Positions 45,718 to 54,754 are shown, numbered from the stretch's first letter. The stretch is DNA of 64,000 bases from Streptomyces halobius (GCF_023277745.1 NZ_CP086322.1:620001-684000); one strand, 5' to 3'. Numbers and translations: made by a program. The notes: generated from the sequence alone by a model not told the origin.

Positions 45718-45798
45718 CTCACCACCGATTTTGCCGACTCACCACCGACTCTGCATCACTCACCTCCGACCCTGCCCACTCATCAGCGCTTTTGCCGA
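45718..45798. repeat. Four imperfect 20-21 bp tandem units
   Basis: Units at 45718, 45738, 45759 and 45779 each start CTCA and carry CACC...GA...TGC; unit 1 and unit 2 share CTCACCACCGA. Pyrimidine-rich upstream region of the CNNM transporter pair. Confidence 0.75.
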
Positions 45799-45937
45799 TC
45801 CTTTACCATGGTGGTTCCCTTCCCTGACGAAAGGTGTGTGAGCGTCCAGCCATGGGCGAGCCTCCCAGTTGTCGAGCATCCTCCCGACGGAGCGCGAACC
45901 TCCCGTTCCTGTTCGATCATGGGGCGGAGGTGACCCG

Positions 45938-47281
45938 ATGACCGAGTTGCTCCTGCTGGCCCTGGCACTCCTCCTGACCGTCGCCTGCGGTGTCTTCGTC
46001 GCGGCCGAGTTCTCGCTGACGACCGTCGAGCGCAGTGATCTGGAGCGCGCCGTCGAGCGCGGCGAGCGCGGCGCGGACAGCGCCCTGAAGGCCGCCCGCG
46101 GACTGACCTTCCAGCTCTCCGGAGCGCAGCTCGGTATCACCGTCACCGGCCTGGTCATCGGCATGCTGTCCAAGCCGGCCATCGCCGCCCTGCTCGCCGG
46201 TCCGCTCGGCGTGATGGGGCTGCCGCGCTCCGCCGCGGACTCGGTGGCCCTGGTGCTCGGTACGGGAATCTCCACGGTCGTCCTGATGGTCGTCGGGGAA
46301 CTGGTCCCGAAGAACTGGGCCATCTCCAGCCCGCTGGCCGTCGCCAAGCGGGTCGCCACCCCGCAGCGCGGTTTCAGCGCCTCCTTCAAGCCGCTGATCG
46401 GGCATCTCAACACCACCGCGAACCACATGGTCCGTCGGATGGGGCTGGAGCCCACCGAGGAGCTGGCCTCCGCCCGGGGGCCTCAGGAGCTGATGGCACT
46501 GGCCCGGCACTCCGCCAAGGAGGGCGCGCTGGAGCCGGACACCGCCGAGCTGTTCGTCCGTACCCTCAATCTCGCCGATCTGACGGCGGAGAACGTGATG
46601 ACGCCGCGGGTGCAGGTGATGGCCCTGGATGTGCAGTCCACCGCCGAGGACATCGCCAACGCGACGCGGGCGACCGGGCTGTCCCGCTTCCCCGTCTACC
46701 GCGGCAGTCTGGACACCGTCGTCGGGGTCGCGCACATCAAGGACGTGCTGACCATCCCGGCCGAGCGTCGCGCCCGCCATCCCGTCTCCGAGCTGCTGCG
46801 CGAACCGCTGCTGGTGCCCGAGACGCTGACCGTGGACCGGCTGCTGGACCGGCTGTCCGGCAAGCGCACCATGGCCGTGGTCATCGACGAGTACGGCGGC
46901 ACGGCGGGCGTCGCCACCCTGGAGGACATCGTCGAGGAAGTCGTCGGCGAGGTCCGGGACGAGCACGACCCCCTGGAGATCCCCGATCTCGCACCGGCCG
47001 GCTCCGACGCGGACGGCCGCAGCGTCTACCACGCCGACGGTGCCGCCCGCACCGACCAGCTGCAGCGGATCGGCCTGCGGCTGCCCGACGGCCCGTACGA
47101 AACCCTCGCCGGCCTCATCGCCACGGAGCTCGGGCGGATCCCCGTCGACGGCGACACCGTCGAGGTCGCGGGCTGGTCGATGGACGTCCTCGACGCCACC
47201 GGGCACCGCGCGGCGCGCCTGCTGCTGCACGCCCCGCTGCCCGGCAACACCGACGACGAGGAAGCGGAGGCCGGCCGATGA
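45938..47281 (+). CDS. CNNM/CorC-type transporter (DUF21-CBS-CorC_HlyC)
   Basis: 447 residues. N-terminal DUF21 membrane domain of about 180 residues (LLALALLLTVACGVFVAAEFSLTTVERS..., GAQLGITVTGLVIGMLSKPAIA, VVGELVPKNWAISSP), then two CBS repeats (VMTPRVQVMALD..., YRGSLDTVVGVAHIKDVL; VPETLTVDRLLDRLSGKRTMAVVIDEYGGTAGVATLEDIVEEVVG), then a CorC_HlyC domain (RTDQLQRIGLRLPDGPYETLAGLI). Likely Mg2+/Co2+ efflux or sensing. GGAGG before the ATG at 45938. It overlaps the next gene by ATGA. Confidence 0.92.
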   Translation: MTELLLLALALLLTVACGVFVAAEFSLTTVERSDLERAVERGERGADSALKAARGLTFQLSGAQLGITVTGLVIGMLSKPAIAALLAGPLGVMGLPRSAADSVALVLGTGISTVVLMVVGELVPKNWAISSPLAVAKRVATPQRGFSASFKPLIGHLNTTANHMVRRMGLEPTEELASARGPQELMALARHSAKEGALEPDTAELFVRTLNLADLTAENVMTPRVQVMALDVQSTAEDIANATRATGLSRFPVYRGSLDTVVGVAHIKDVLTIPAERRARHPVSELLREPLLVPETLTVDRLLDRLSGKRTMAVVIDEYGGTAGVATLEDIVEEVVGEVRDEHDPLEIPDLAPAGSDADGRSVYHADGAARTDQLQRIGLRLPDGPYETLAGLIATELGRIPVDGDTVEVAGWSMDVLDATGHRAARLLLHAPLPGNTDDEEAEAGR

Positions 47282-48300
47282 CCGCGCTCCAGCTCTTCAT
47301 CGGCCTGCTGACGCTGGTGCTCAACGCCTTCTTCGTGGGTGCCGAGTTCGCGCTGATCTCGGTGCGCCGCAGCCAGATCGAGCCGTACGCAGAGCGCGGC
47401 GACCGCCGGGCACACCGCGTGCTGTGGGGCCTGGAACATGTCTCCGCGCTGCTCGCCGCCGCCCAGCTCGGCATCACGCTGTGCACACTGGTGCTGGGCG
47501 CGGTCGCCGAACCGGCCATCGCGCACCTCCTGGAGCCGGTGTTCCACGCCGCGGGCATCTCGCACACACTGATCCACCCGATCGCGTTCGTGATCGCGCT
47601 GGCCCTGGCCACGTATCTGCACATGCTTTTCGGCGAGATGGTGCCGAAGAACGTCGCGCTGGCGGAGCCGGTACGCAGCGCCCTGCTGCTGGGCCCGCCA
47701 CTGGTCGCGCTGACCCGGGCGCTGCGCCCGGCGATCTTCGCGATCAACGCGCTCGCCAACGGGCTGCTGAAGCTGCTGCGGGTGGAGACCAGGGACGCGG
47801 TGACCGCGACGTTCTCGGACGACCAGCTCGCGAAGATGGTCGAGGACGCACGGGCGGCCGGCCTGCTGGACGAACGGGCCAAGCGACGGCTGCGAGACGC
47901 CCTGGAACTGGGCCGCCGCCCGGTCAGGGACGTGGTGCTGCCCGTCGAGAACGTGGTGTCCGCACGGATGGGAATCACCCCCGAGGGCCTGGAACGGATG
48001 GCGGCCGAGTCCGGTTTCTCCCGCTTCCCGGTCGTCGACGAGACCCGCCGCATCCTGGGCTACCTGCACGTCAAGGACGCACTCGACGCAATGCCGCGCG
48101 ATGTGCCGTTCGCGGTCGCCGCACTGCGCCCGATCGCCCGCGTGAGGGCGGCGACGCTGCTGGACGACGTCCTGACGGCGATGCGCGGATCCAGTACGCA
48201 CCTCGCCGCGGTGATCGCCGACGACGGGACGCTGGCCGGGCTGGTGTCGATGGAGGACGTACTGCGGGAGCTGGTGCTCCAGCGGCCGCCTGCGGGCTAA
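47278..48300 (+). CDS. CNNM-type transporter, short paralogue without CorC_HlyC domain
   Basis: 340 residues: DUF21 domain (LFIGLLTLVLNAFFVGAEFALISVRRSQIEPYAERGDRRAH, AAQLGITLCTLVLGAVAEPAIAHLLEP, LFGEMVPKNVALAEP) and a CBS pair (DVVLPVENVVSARMGITPEGLERM; STHLAAVIADDGTLAGLVSMEDVLRELV). Starts within the stop of the first copy, so the two are co-translated and may form a heterodimeric transporter. Shorter than its partner by about 100 C-terminal residues. Confidence 0.92.
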   Translation: MTALQLFIGLLTLVLNAFFVGAEFALISVRRSQIEPYAERGDRRAHRVLWGLEHVSALLAAAQLGITLCTLVLGAVAEPAIAHLLEPVFHAAGISHTLIHPIAFVIALALATYLHMLFGEMVPKNVALAEPVRSALLLGPPLVALTRALRPAIFAINALANGLLKLLRVETRDAVTATFSDDQLAKMVEDARAAGLLDERAKRRLRDALELGRRPVRDVVLPVENVVSARMGITPEGLERMAAESGFSRFPVVDETRRILGYLHVKDALDAMPRDVPFAVAALRPIARVRAATLLDDVLTAMRGSSTHLAAVIADDGTLAGLVSMEDVLRELVLQRPPAG

Positions 48301-48811
48301 CGCTGCGCTTGGCCACGCCTGCGGCAGGCTTGAGCTGACGTTTTGGCTGTCCCGCCGTGGGGGTGTTCGCCGTTGCGCCTGCGGCGGGCGTGGGTTTCGC
48401 GGGTGCGGTGACGGGCCTCCGGACTCCGTCCTGCGGCCCTCCCCCATAGCCTGAAGGGTATGGGAGGTACCCCCATCCTCCCGACGGTGGGTGGTAGGGG
48501 CCGGTGGGGGCACATGTGGTCTGTCATGTGTCTGTGATCGCGACCACACGGTGCACATGACCGGCTACGCGTACCCCCACCGGTCTTCTTCCCACCCCTT
48601 CGGGAGGTTCCGGTCCGCAGGACGGAGTCCGGAGGTCCGGCGCCGCTGCCGAACAGCCCCGCGCAGCGGCAACAGCTCACCGCAGGTGCAACGGCGGGAC
48701 AGTCAAGAACGTGGGGCCCAGGCACAGCGCAGCGGACACCCACCGCAGGAGCAACGGCCGGACAGCCGACAACGTGGGGCGCAGGCAAAGCGCAGCGTAG
48801 ACTCTGGCCAC
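48301..48811. repeat. Composite inverted-repeat element filling the CNNM-purB gap
   Basis: The whole 511-bp gap is repeat. Outer ends: CGCTGCGCTTGGCC just after the CNNM stop and GCAAAGCGCAGCG at 48787-48799. A perfect 21-bp inverted repeat pairs 48416-48436 with 48615-48635. Inside, 48477-48540 and 48541-48606 form an imperfect hairpin of about 130 bases. On the right, a 62-bp direct repeat occurs twice (about 48678-48739 and 48740-48801). A GGGAGGTACCCCC core lies near 48466. No transposase. The purB promoter must lie in or just after it. Confidence 0.75.
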
Positions 48812-50254
48812 GTGACTGCTGTGTCTGCGAAGCCTCGCATCCCCAATGTCCTGGCCGGCCGCTACGCCTCCGCGGAGCTCGCCGTGCTGTGGTCCCCCGA
48901 GTACAAGGTCAGGCTGGAGCGGAAGCTGTGGCTCGCCGTGCTGCGTGCGCAGCAGGACCTGGGGGTGGAGGTCCCCGAGCAGGCGCTGGCCGATTACGAG
49001 CGGGTCCTGGAGACCGTCGACCTGGCCTCGATCGCCGAGCGCGAGAAGGTCACCCGGCATGACGTCAAGGCCCGGATCGAGGAGTTCAACGCCCTCGCCG
49101 GCCATGAGCAGGTCCACAAGGGCATGACCTCCCGCGATCTGACGGAGAACGTCGAGCAGCTGCAGGTACGGCTGTCGCTGGAGCTGATGCGGGACCGCAC
49201 CGTCGCCGTGCTGGCACGGCTGGGCTCGCTGGCCGCCCAGCACGCCGAACTGGTCATGGCGGGCCGCTCGCACAACGTCGCCGCGCAGGCCACCACGCTC
49301 GGCAAGCGCTTCGCGACCGCCGCCGACGAGCTGCTGGTCGCCTATGCGCGGCTGGAGGAGCTCCTCTCCCGCTACCCGCTGCGCGGCATCAAGGGCCCCG
49401 TCGGCACCGCCCAGGACATGCTGGACCTGCTGGGCGGGGACGCCACGAAGCTCGCCGAGCTGGAGCAGCGGATCGCCGGCCACCTCGGCTTCGGGCAGGC
49501 GTTCACCTCCGTCGGCCAGGTCTATCCGCGCTCCCTGGACTACGAGGTGGTCACCGCGCTGGTGCAGCTCGCCGCGGCCCCCTCGTCGCTCGCGAAGACG
49601 GTCCGGCTGATGGCCGGGCACGAGCTGGTCACCGAGGGCTTCAAGCCGGGCCAGGTCGGTTCCTCCGCGATGCCGCACAAGATGAACACCCGTTCCTGCG
49701 AGCGTGTCAACGGCCTGATGGTGATCCTGCGCGGCTATGCCTCGATGGCCGGTGAGCTGTCCGGTGACCAGTGGAACGAGGGCGATGTCTCCTGCTCCGT
49801 GGTCCGCCGGGTCGCGCTCCCCGACTCCTTCTTCGCGCTGGACGGTCTGCTGGAGACCTTTCTGACCGTCCTGGACGAGTTCGGTGCCTTCCCCGCCGTC
49901 GTCGCCCGCGAGCTGGACCGCTATCTTCCCTTCCTCGCCACCACGAAGGTGCTGATGGGCTCCGTGCGGGCCGGGGTGGGCCGCGAGGAGGCGCACGAGG
50001 CGATCAAGGAGAACGCGGTGGCGTCGGCGCTGGCCATGCGCGAGCGGGGCGCGGAGCGCAATGAGCTGCTGGACAGGCTGGCGGCGGACTCGCGCATCCC
50101 GCTGGACAAGGCTCAGTTGGACGCCCTGATGGCGGACAAGCTGTCCTTCACGGGCGCGGCGGCCGACCAGGTGGCCGCTGTCGTCGGCCGGATCGAGGAG
50201 ATCGCCAAGCAGCACCCGGAGGCCGCGGCCTACACGCCCGGCTCGATCCTCTGA
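48812..50254 (+). CDS. purB: Adenylosuccinate lyase
   Basis: Releases fumarate in two steps of purine synthesis (SAICAR and adenylosuccinate). 480 residues. Fumarase-superfamily signature SSAMPHKMNTRSCERVNGL, catalytic His region VMAGRSHNVAAQATTLGKRFA, KGMTSRDLTENVEQLQ, and GPVGTAQDMLDLLGGD. GTG at 48812 is used; a second GTG three codons later is possible. Neither has a good ribosome site, and the promoter is crowded by the repeat element. Confidence 0.96.
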   Translation: MTAVSAKPRIPNVLAGRYASAELAVLWSPEYKVRLERKLWLAVLRAQQDLGVEVPEQALADYERVLETVDLASIAEREKVTRHDVKARIEEFNALAGHEQVHKGMTSRDLTENVEQLQVRLSLELMRDRTVAVLARLGSLAAQHAELVMAGRSHNVAAQATTLGKRFATAADELLVAYARLEELLSRYPLRGIKGPVGTAQDMLDLLGGDATKLAELEQRIAGHLGFGQAFTSVGQVYPRSLDYEVVTALVQLAAAPSSLAKTVRLMAGHELVTEGFKPGQVGSSAMPHKMNTRSCERVNGLMVILRGYASMAGELSGDQWNEGDVSCSVVRRVALPDSFFALDGLLETFLTVLDEFGAFPAVVARELDRYLPFLATTKVLMGSVRAGVGREEAHEAIKENAVASALAMRERGAERNELLDRLAADSRIPLDKAQLDALMADKLSFTGAAADQVAAVVGRIEEIAKQHPEAAAYTPGSIL

Positions 50255-50281
50255 TGCCGATCGCCGGCCAGGGCTGGTGAC

Positions 50282-50830
50282 ATGGGCTTCACCCCGGAGG
50301 AACTGCAGGCCGCTCGCGACCGCCTCGTCCCTGACGTGGTGGCGAGCGGTCTGCGGGTGCTGTTCTGCGGTATCAACCCGGGCCTGATGACGGCGGCCAC
50401 GGGCCACCACTTCGCCCGCCCCGGCAACCGCTTCTGGCCCGTTCTGCACGCGTCCGGCTTCACGCCCCGGCTGCTCAGGCCCGCCGAGCAGGAGGAGTTG
50501 CTGGCGCATGGCCTCGGCATCACCAATGTCGTGGCGCGGGCGACCGCGAAGGCGGACGAGTTGACGGCGGAGGAGTACCGCGAGGGCGGCCGGCTGCTGG
50601 CCGAGAAGGTGGCCCGGCTGCGGCCGCGCTGGCTCGCCGTCGCGGGGGTCACGGCCTATCGCGTCGCCTTCGGCGACAAGCATGCCGCGATCGGCCCACA
50701 GCAGCGCACCCTCGGCGACACCCGTATCTGGGCACTGCCCAACCCCAGCGGCCTCAACGCCCATTGGACGCCGGCGACCATGGCGGAGGAGTACGGGCGG
50801 CTGCGCGCCGCGGCGTTCGCGGAGAACTGA
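50282..50830 (+). CDS. mug: G/U mismatch-specific DNA glycosylase
   Basis: Removes uracil or 3,N4-ethenocytosine opposite G. 182 residues. Uracil-DNA glycosylase superfamily: active-site LFCGINPGLMTAATGHHFARPGNRFWPVLH and C-terminal ALPNPSGLNAHWTPATMAEEY, both standard for Mug/TDG. 27 bases after purB, so probably co-transcribed. Confidence 0.93.
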   Translation: MGFTPEELQAARDRLVPDVVASGLRVLFCGINPGLMTAATGHHFARPGNRFWPVLHASGFTPRLLRPAEQEELLAHGLGITNVVARATAKADELTAEEYREGGRLLAEKVARLRPRWLAVAGVTAYRVAFGDKHAAIGPQQRTLGDTRIWALPNPSGLNAHWTPATMAEEYGRLRAAAFAEN

Positions 50831-50852
50831 CGGGCACAAGTGGCGCGCCGCC

Positions 50853-51329
50853 TCACCAGAGCGCAGCGCCCACGTCCTCCGAAGCCCCCACATCTCCTAC
50901 GTCCCCCTCTCCCACCGCCACCAGCAGCTGGAACGGCAGCTCACGGTCCCCCTGCCCCACCCCCACGCCGACCCACCGGCCCGCCACCCGCCAGCCGTAC
51001 ATCAGCGGGACATATCCGCACAGCGAGTCCAGTGGCGGCCGGACCGGTATGCCCATGGCCGACCGTTCCAGACACACCCCGAGGTCGAGGACATCGGGCT
51101 CGCCCCACCGTAAGGACAGCGCCCGCACCAGCGCCGTCAGCTCGGCCTCGAACTCCTCCAGGGCCTCCTCGACCTCCGTGAGGTCCGCGTCCCAGAAGTC
51201 CCGGCTGACCCGCAGGTCGGCTATGTGGAAGCCCGGCCCGCTCTCGGCCATGGCGCCCCGGCTCCGCTCCGCCGGGAAATCCCGCAGGCGCAGCCGGTCG
51301 ATGGCGGTCAGATGCTCGTCGATGGTCAT
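50853..51329 (-). CDS. Hypothetical protein
   Basis: 158 residues. MTIDEHLTAIDRLRLRDFPAERSRGAMAESGPGFHIADLRVSRDFWDADLTEVEEALEEFEAELTALVRALSLRWGEPDVLDLGVCLERSA..., then PPLDSLCGYVPLMYGWRVAGRWVGVGVGQGDRELPFQLLVAVGE. Acidic, without signal or membrane segment; no domain recognised. ATG at 51329. Convergent with mug. Possibly an immunity-type or SMI1-like small protein, but unproven. Confidence 0.65.
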   Translation of the reverse strand: MTIDEHLTAIDRLRLRDFPAERSRGAMAESGPGFHIADLRVSRDFWDADLTEVEEALEEFEAELTALVRALSLRWGEPDVLDLGVCLERSAMGIPVRPPLDSLCGYVPLMYGWRVAGRWVGVGVGQGDRELPFQLLVAVGEGDVGDVGASEDVGAALW

Positions 51330-51693
51330 GCCGTCAGTAAACCGGCTGGGTCTGACAATTGGCGTCCCTCCAGTCGCGGAGGGGGCCTCAAGCGGGGAGC
51401 CGGGAGGTGGACGCCCGCCGTGCAGCGGGCCCACCTCCCGGGCCTACGCCGGCCCCCGGACCCCGCACCCACTCCCCCTTTCGTAGGGAGTGGCTCTTCA
51501 CGGGAATACCGCCCCGCCCCTCCGCGTTGTGGGCCTGCAAGGGGCGCCCCCAACCCTTAAGGGTCTCCCCCTAAGGGATCTGTCCCCTCGCCCCCCTGGG
51601 CGCCACCGCCCCGCCAGGGTCCCCACCGGGGCTCGCCCCCCACCCGCTGACCGGCTACGATCCGCCAGACACGCCGAGACGAGGGAGACGGAC
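51330..51693. other. 364-bp intergenic region with large hairpin
   Basis: No gene. A long stem (51400-51410 with 51431-51441, continued by 51413-51418 with 51425-51430 after a 2-nt bulge) contains GGGAGGTGG, the core of the dispersed repeat. A perfect 12-bp palindrome ACCCTTAAGGGT lies at 51553-51564, 130 bp before the ROK regulator. Confidence 0.5.
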
Positions 51694-52881
51694 GTGGGGC
51701 GGCTCACCGGCGGGGACCCCTCTCTGCTTCGACGGATCAACTCCGCGGTGGTGCTGTACGCGCTGCGCGCCGCGGACTCCGCCACCCTCACCGCCCTCGT
51801 CCAGGTGACCGGTCTGTCCCGGCCGACGGTCGAGGGTGTGGTCGAGGGGCTCATCGAGATTGGGCTGGTGGCCGAGACGGCCGCCGAGGAGGGCGGGACC
51901 CGGCGCCAGGGGCGGCCGGCCCGACGGTTCCGCTTCCGTGCGGAGGCCGGTCATCTGCTGGGCATCGAGATCGGCTCCCACCGCATCGCGGCGCTGCTCT
52001 CCGACCTCGGCGGGCGGACGCTGGACTCGGAGCAGCGCCCCGTGGACGAGACCGTGCCGGCCGACGAGCGGCTGGAGCGGGTGCGCACCTTGGTGGCCGA
52101 GCTGCTGCGCCGTGCCGGAGTGGCGCGTCGTTCGCTGCGGGCCGTCGGCGTGGGCAGTCCCGGCATCGTGGAGGCGGACGGCACCGTACGGCTGGGCACG
52201 GCGCTGCCCGGCTGGACCGGCCTGCCCCTGGGCGAACGGCTGCGGCGGTCCTTCCGCTGCCCCGTCCTGGTGGAGAACGACGCCAACGCCGCCGCGGTCG
52301 CCGAGCACTGGAAGGGCGTGGCGGTCGAGTCCGACGACATCGTGTTCGTGCTGGCGGGGTTGAGCCCCGGTGCCGGTTCGCTGATCGGCGGCCGGCTGCA
52401 CCGGGGTTTCGGCGGGGCGGCCGGGGAGATCGGCGCGCTGCATCTGCTGGGGCGCGAGGCGACGCCGGAGGCACTGTTGTCGACGACCGGGAAGCCGCTG
52501 ACGCCCCTGGACGAGGCGCAGGTGGCGGCGGTGTTCGCGCTGGCGCGGGACGGCGATGGGCAGGCGCGGGAAGCGGTGGACCGGTTCATCCGGCGGCTGG
52601 TGCACGATGTCGCTGCGCTGGTGCTGGCGCTGGACCCGCAGCTGGTGGTGGTCGGCGGCTGGGCGGCCGGACTGGCCGGTGTACTGGAGCCGCTGCGGGG
52701 GGAGTTGGCACGTTACTGCCTGCGGCCGCCGCAGGTGGCCCTCTCGGAGCTGGGCGAGGCCGCGGTGTCCACCGGGGCGCTGCGGCTCGCGCTCGACCAC
52801 GTGGAGGGTGAACTCTTCACGGTGGAGGGCACAGTGACCGGGCGTCAGGGAAGGCCACCAGTGAGGGGCACGTCACCGTGA
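51694..52881 (+). CDS. ROK-family transcriptional regulator
   Basis: 395 residues: N-terminal winged helix (PSLLRRINSAVVLYALRAADSATLTALVQVTGLSRPTVEGVVEGLIEIGLV) followed by a ROK domain (LGIEIGSHRIAALLSDLGG, AVGVGSPGIVEADGTV, CPVLVENDANAAAVAEHW, GFGGAAGEIGALHLLG). The zinc motif CxCGxxGC and the His of GEIGH are absent, so kinase activity is unlikely and it should be a sugar-responsive repressor. GGGAG before the GTG at 51694. Converges with a GntR/UTRA regulator. Confidence 0.88.
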   Translation: MGRLTGGDPSLLRRINSAVVLYALRAADSATLTALVQVTGLSRPTVEGVVEGLIEIGLVAETAAEEGGTRRQGRPARRFRFRAEAGHLLGIEIGSHRIAALLSDLGGRTLDSEQRPVDETVPADERLERVRTLVAELLRRAGVARRSLRAVGVGSPGIVEADGTVRLGTALPGWTGLPLGERLRRSFRCPVLVENDANAAAVAEHWKGVAVESDDIVFVLAGLSPGAGSLIGGRLHRGFGGAAGEIGALHLLGREATPEALLSTTGKPLTPLDEAQVAAVFALARDGDGQAREAVDRFIRRLVHDVAALVLALDPQLVVVGGWAAGLAGVLEPLRGELARYCLRPPQVALSELGEAAVSTGALRLALDHVEGELFTVEGTVTGRQGRPPVRGTSP

Positions 52882-52893
52882 GACTTGCACGGC

Positions 52894-52922
52894 GGGCCCG
52901 CGCCGGCGTGCGGCGCGGACCC
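52894..52922. terminator. Terminator between convergent ROK and GntR genes
   Basis: 12-bp stem with a single mismatch (52894-52905 with 52911-52922), 5-nt loop. Confidence 0.7.
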
Positions 52923-52941
52923 GGACGGCTGCGTGGCCGGG

Positions 52942-53688
52942 TCAGCCCGCCAGCAGGGCGACCGCGTCGCTCTCCCCGAACGTGAGCCGGCAGGTGTCGG
53001 CGCGGTACGTGGAGACCGCGACGGCAGCGGAACGGCCCGCGGACACATAGCGGGTGGTGACGACCAGCACCGGCGCACCGGGCAGCCGGTCCAGCTGCTT
53101 GGCGTCCTCCGCGCGGGCCGAGCCCAGCTCGACGGTCCGGTCCTGGCCCTCCAGCTCCAGTTTCCGCAGCTCCTCCAGGACGGCACGGGCACGGGCCGGG
53201 GCGCTGACCGGGGCCACCCCCGAGCAACCGGGGACCGAGGCCGACGGCACGTACAGCAACTCGGCGGCGACCGGCTGCCCGTTGGTGACCCGGCTGCGGC
53301 GCACGATGTGTACCCGCTCGCCGGGGGCCGTCTCCAGGAGCCGGGTCACCGAGGCGGGCACCGTCTCGGTCTCGACGGCGTCGACCGGCTGCCAGTCGTC
53401 GCCGGGCGCGCCGGGCCACGTATGGCGCGCGGGGTCGACGGCGACGCCGACCCGCGGCGGCGCGACGGTCGTCCCCACGCCGCGCCGGCGCTGCAGCCTG
53501 CCCTCCAGCTCCAGCTGCTCCAGCGCCTGCCGGAGCGTGGCCCGTGCGACGCCGAACCGCGCCGCCAGTTCCCGCTCGTTGGGAAGAATCTCACCGACCG
53601 CGAATTCCGAATCCAGCGCGTCGCTGAGCACGGTCTTGAGGTGCCAGTACTTCGGCTCCGGCACCGTTTCGAGCTGCGTGGTCCCCAC
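52942..53688 (-). CDS. GntR/HutC-family regulator with UTRA domain
   Basis: 248 residues. Winged helix: KYWHLKTVLSDALDSEFAVGEILPNERELAARFGVARATLRQALEQLELEGRLQRRRGVGTTVAPP. UTRA ligand domain: VTRLLETAPGERVHIVRRSRVTNGQPVAAELLYVPSASVPG ... VVTTRYVSAGRSAAVAVSTYRADTCRLTF. HutC-type proteins respond to small metabolites such as phosphorylated aminosugars (DasR). GGAGG lies 5 nt before the GTG at 53688. A dre-like palindrome lies upstream at 53958. Confidence 0.88.
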   Translation of the reverse strand: MGTTQLETVPEPKYWHLKTVLSDALDSEFAVGEILPNERELAARFGVARATLRQALEQLELEGRLQRRRGVGTTVAPPRVGVAVDPARHTWPGAPGDDWQPVDAVETETVPASVTRLLETAPGERVHIVRRSRVTNGQPVAAELLYVPSASVPGCSGVAPVSAPARARAVLEELRKLELEGQDRTVELGSARAEDAKQLDRLPGAPVLVVTTRYVSAGRSAAVAVSTYRADTCRLTFGESDAVALLAG

Positions 53689-54073
53689 CCTGTCCTCCGC
53701 CTGGCCGTTTGCCCCGCAAAGTTGCGCCCCCAAGGGAGACGGGCCCGCTCAGGCCACCCCCATGGACATGGCCTCACGCGCGGGGCCTACGGATGCCAGG
53801 ACGACCCTGGCGACCGTCCCCATGCGGGCCTGCGCGGGCCGCACCGATCAGGCCCCGCGCGGGCCGCACGCATCCCTCGGGCCCTGCGTGGCCCGAATAT
53901 GAGCGCTTCTTTATTAAAGGTTGTTTCAGTATCCCGACGATATGGCCGCTCCCACCCTTGGTCAAGACCAATCCCGGATCCGTTTACGGCCTTTACGGCC
54001 AAGGCCTGACCGCGTGGCCGGCCGCGCCCACCGGGCCGCCGACAGCAGCCCTCACCCGGATACGCTCACCGTC
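53689..54073. other. 385-bp divergent region with GntR-type operator
   Basis: No gene. Contains an A/T-rich patch (53905-53935, TTCTTTATTAAAGGTTGTTT), the palindrome TTGGTC-AA-GACCAA at 53958-53971 and a direct repeat TTTACGGCC at 53979-53996. Confidence 0.5.
53958..53971. promoter_or_regulatory. dre-like palindrome TTGGTCAAGACCAA
   Basis: Perfect 14-bp inverted repeat. Its core TGGTC-AA-GACCA matches the DasR/HutC consensus TGGTC-TA-GACCA except for the centre. It lies 103 bp upstream of the racemase-like gene and 270 bp upstream of the GntR gene. Confidence 0.5.
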
Positions 54074-54754
54074 ATGCTCGCCCTGCTGCACACCTCGCCC
54101 GCCCATGCCCCGGTGTTCGACGCACTGCGCGACGAGGACTCCCCCGGGCTGGCGCTGCGTCACCTCGTACACCCCCAACTCCTCGACCGGGCAAGGGAAC
54201 AGGGACCCCAAACGGTGGCGGAGGAGGTCGCCCGTGTGCTCGCCGGAGCAGCGCGCGACGGGGCGCGGGCGGTGCTGTGCACCTGCTCGACGATCGGTTG
54301 GGTCGCCGAGTCGGCCGAGTCCGCACTCGGCCTGCCCGTCCTCCGGGTGGACCGGCCGATGGCCGCGGCCGCCGTCGCCGCCGGTCCGCGGATCGCCGTG
54401 CTCGCCGCCCTGGAGAGCACGCTGGGCCCCACTGCGGACCTGATCGCGGAGGAGGCCGGCCGGGCCGGACGCCGGGTGAGCGTGCGCACGGTGCTCGTAC
54501 CGGGCGCGTGGCAGCTCTTCGAGGCGGGCGATACGGCTGGCTACGGGGCGGCGGTGGCGGCAGTGGCACGGACGGTACGGGACACGGACGCGATCGTGCT
54601 GGCGCAGGCGTCCATGGCACCGGCCGCCGAGCGGATGGGGGCCGATCGCGGCGACGGCGCGGTACCGGTGCTGTCGAGCCCGCGGCCCGGACTCCGGGCC
54701 GCCGCTCAGCTCGTGGCGAGGGAGGCGAGCTTGTCCGGGTTGCGGACGATGTAG
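54074..54754 (+). CDS. Asp/Glu racemase-like protein with a single active-site Cys
   Basis: 226 residues. LLHTSPAHAPVFDALRDED at the start and RAVLCTCSTIGWVAESA (first Cys loop) match the Asp/Glu/hydantoin racemase superfamily. The second Cys loop, normally ADxxVLACxxM, reads TDAIVLAQASMAPAAERM, with Gln in place of Cys. True racemases need both, so a one-base chemistry (decarboxylase, isomerase) or another role is more likely. Its 3' end overlaps the leftward sigma factor gene by 49 bases. Confidence 0.72.
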   Translation: MLALLHTSPAHAPVFDALRDEDSPGLALRHLVHPQLLDRAREQGPQTVAEEVARVLAGAARDGARAVLCTCSTIGWVAESAESALGLPVLRVDRPMAAAAVAAGPRIAVLAALESTLGPTADLIAEEAGRAGRRVSVRTVLVPGAWQLFEAGDTAGYGAAVAAVARTVRDTDAIVLAQASMAPAAERMGADRGDGAVPVLSSPRPGLRAAAQLVAREASLSGLRTM

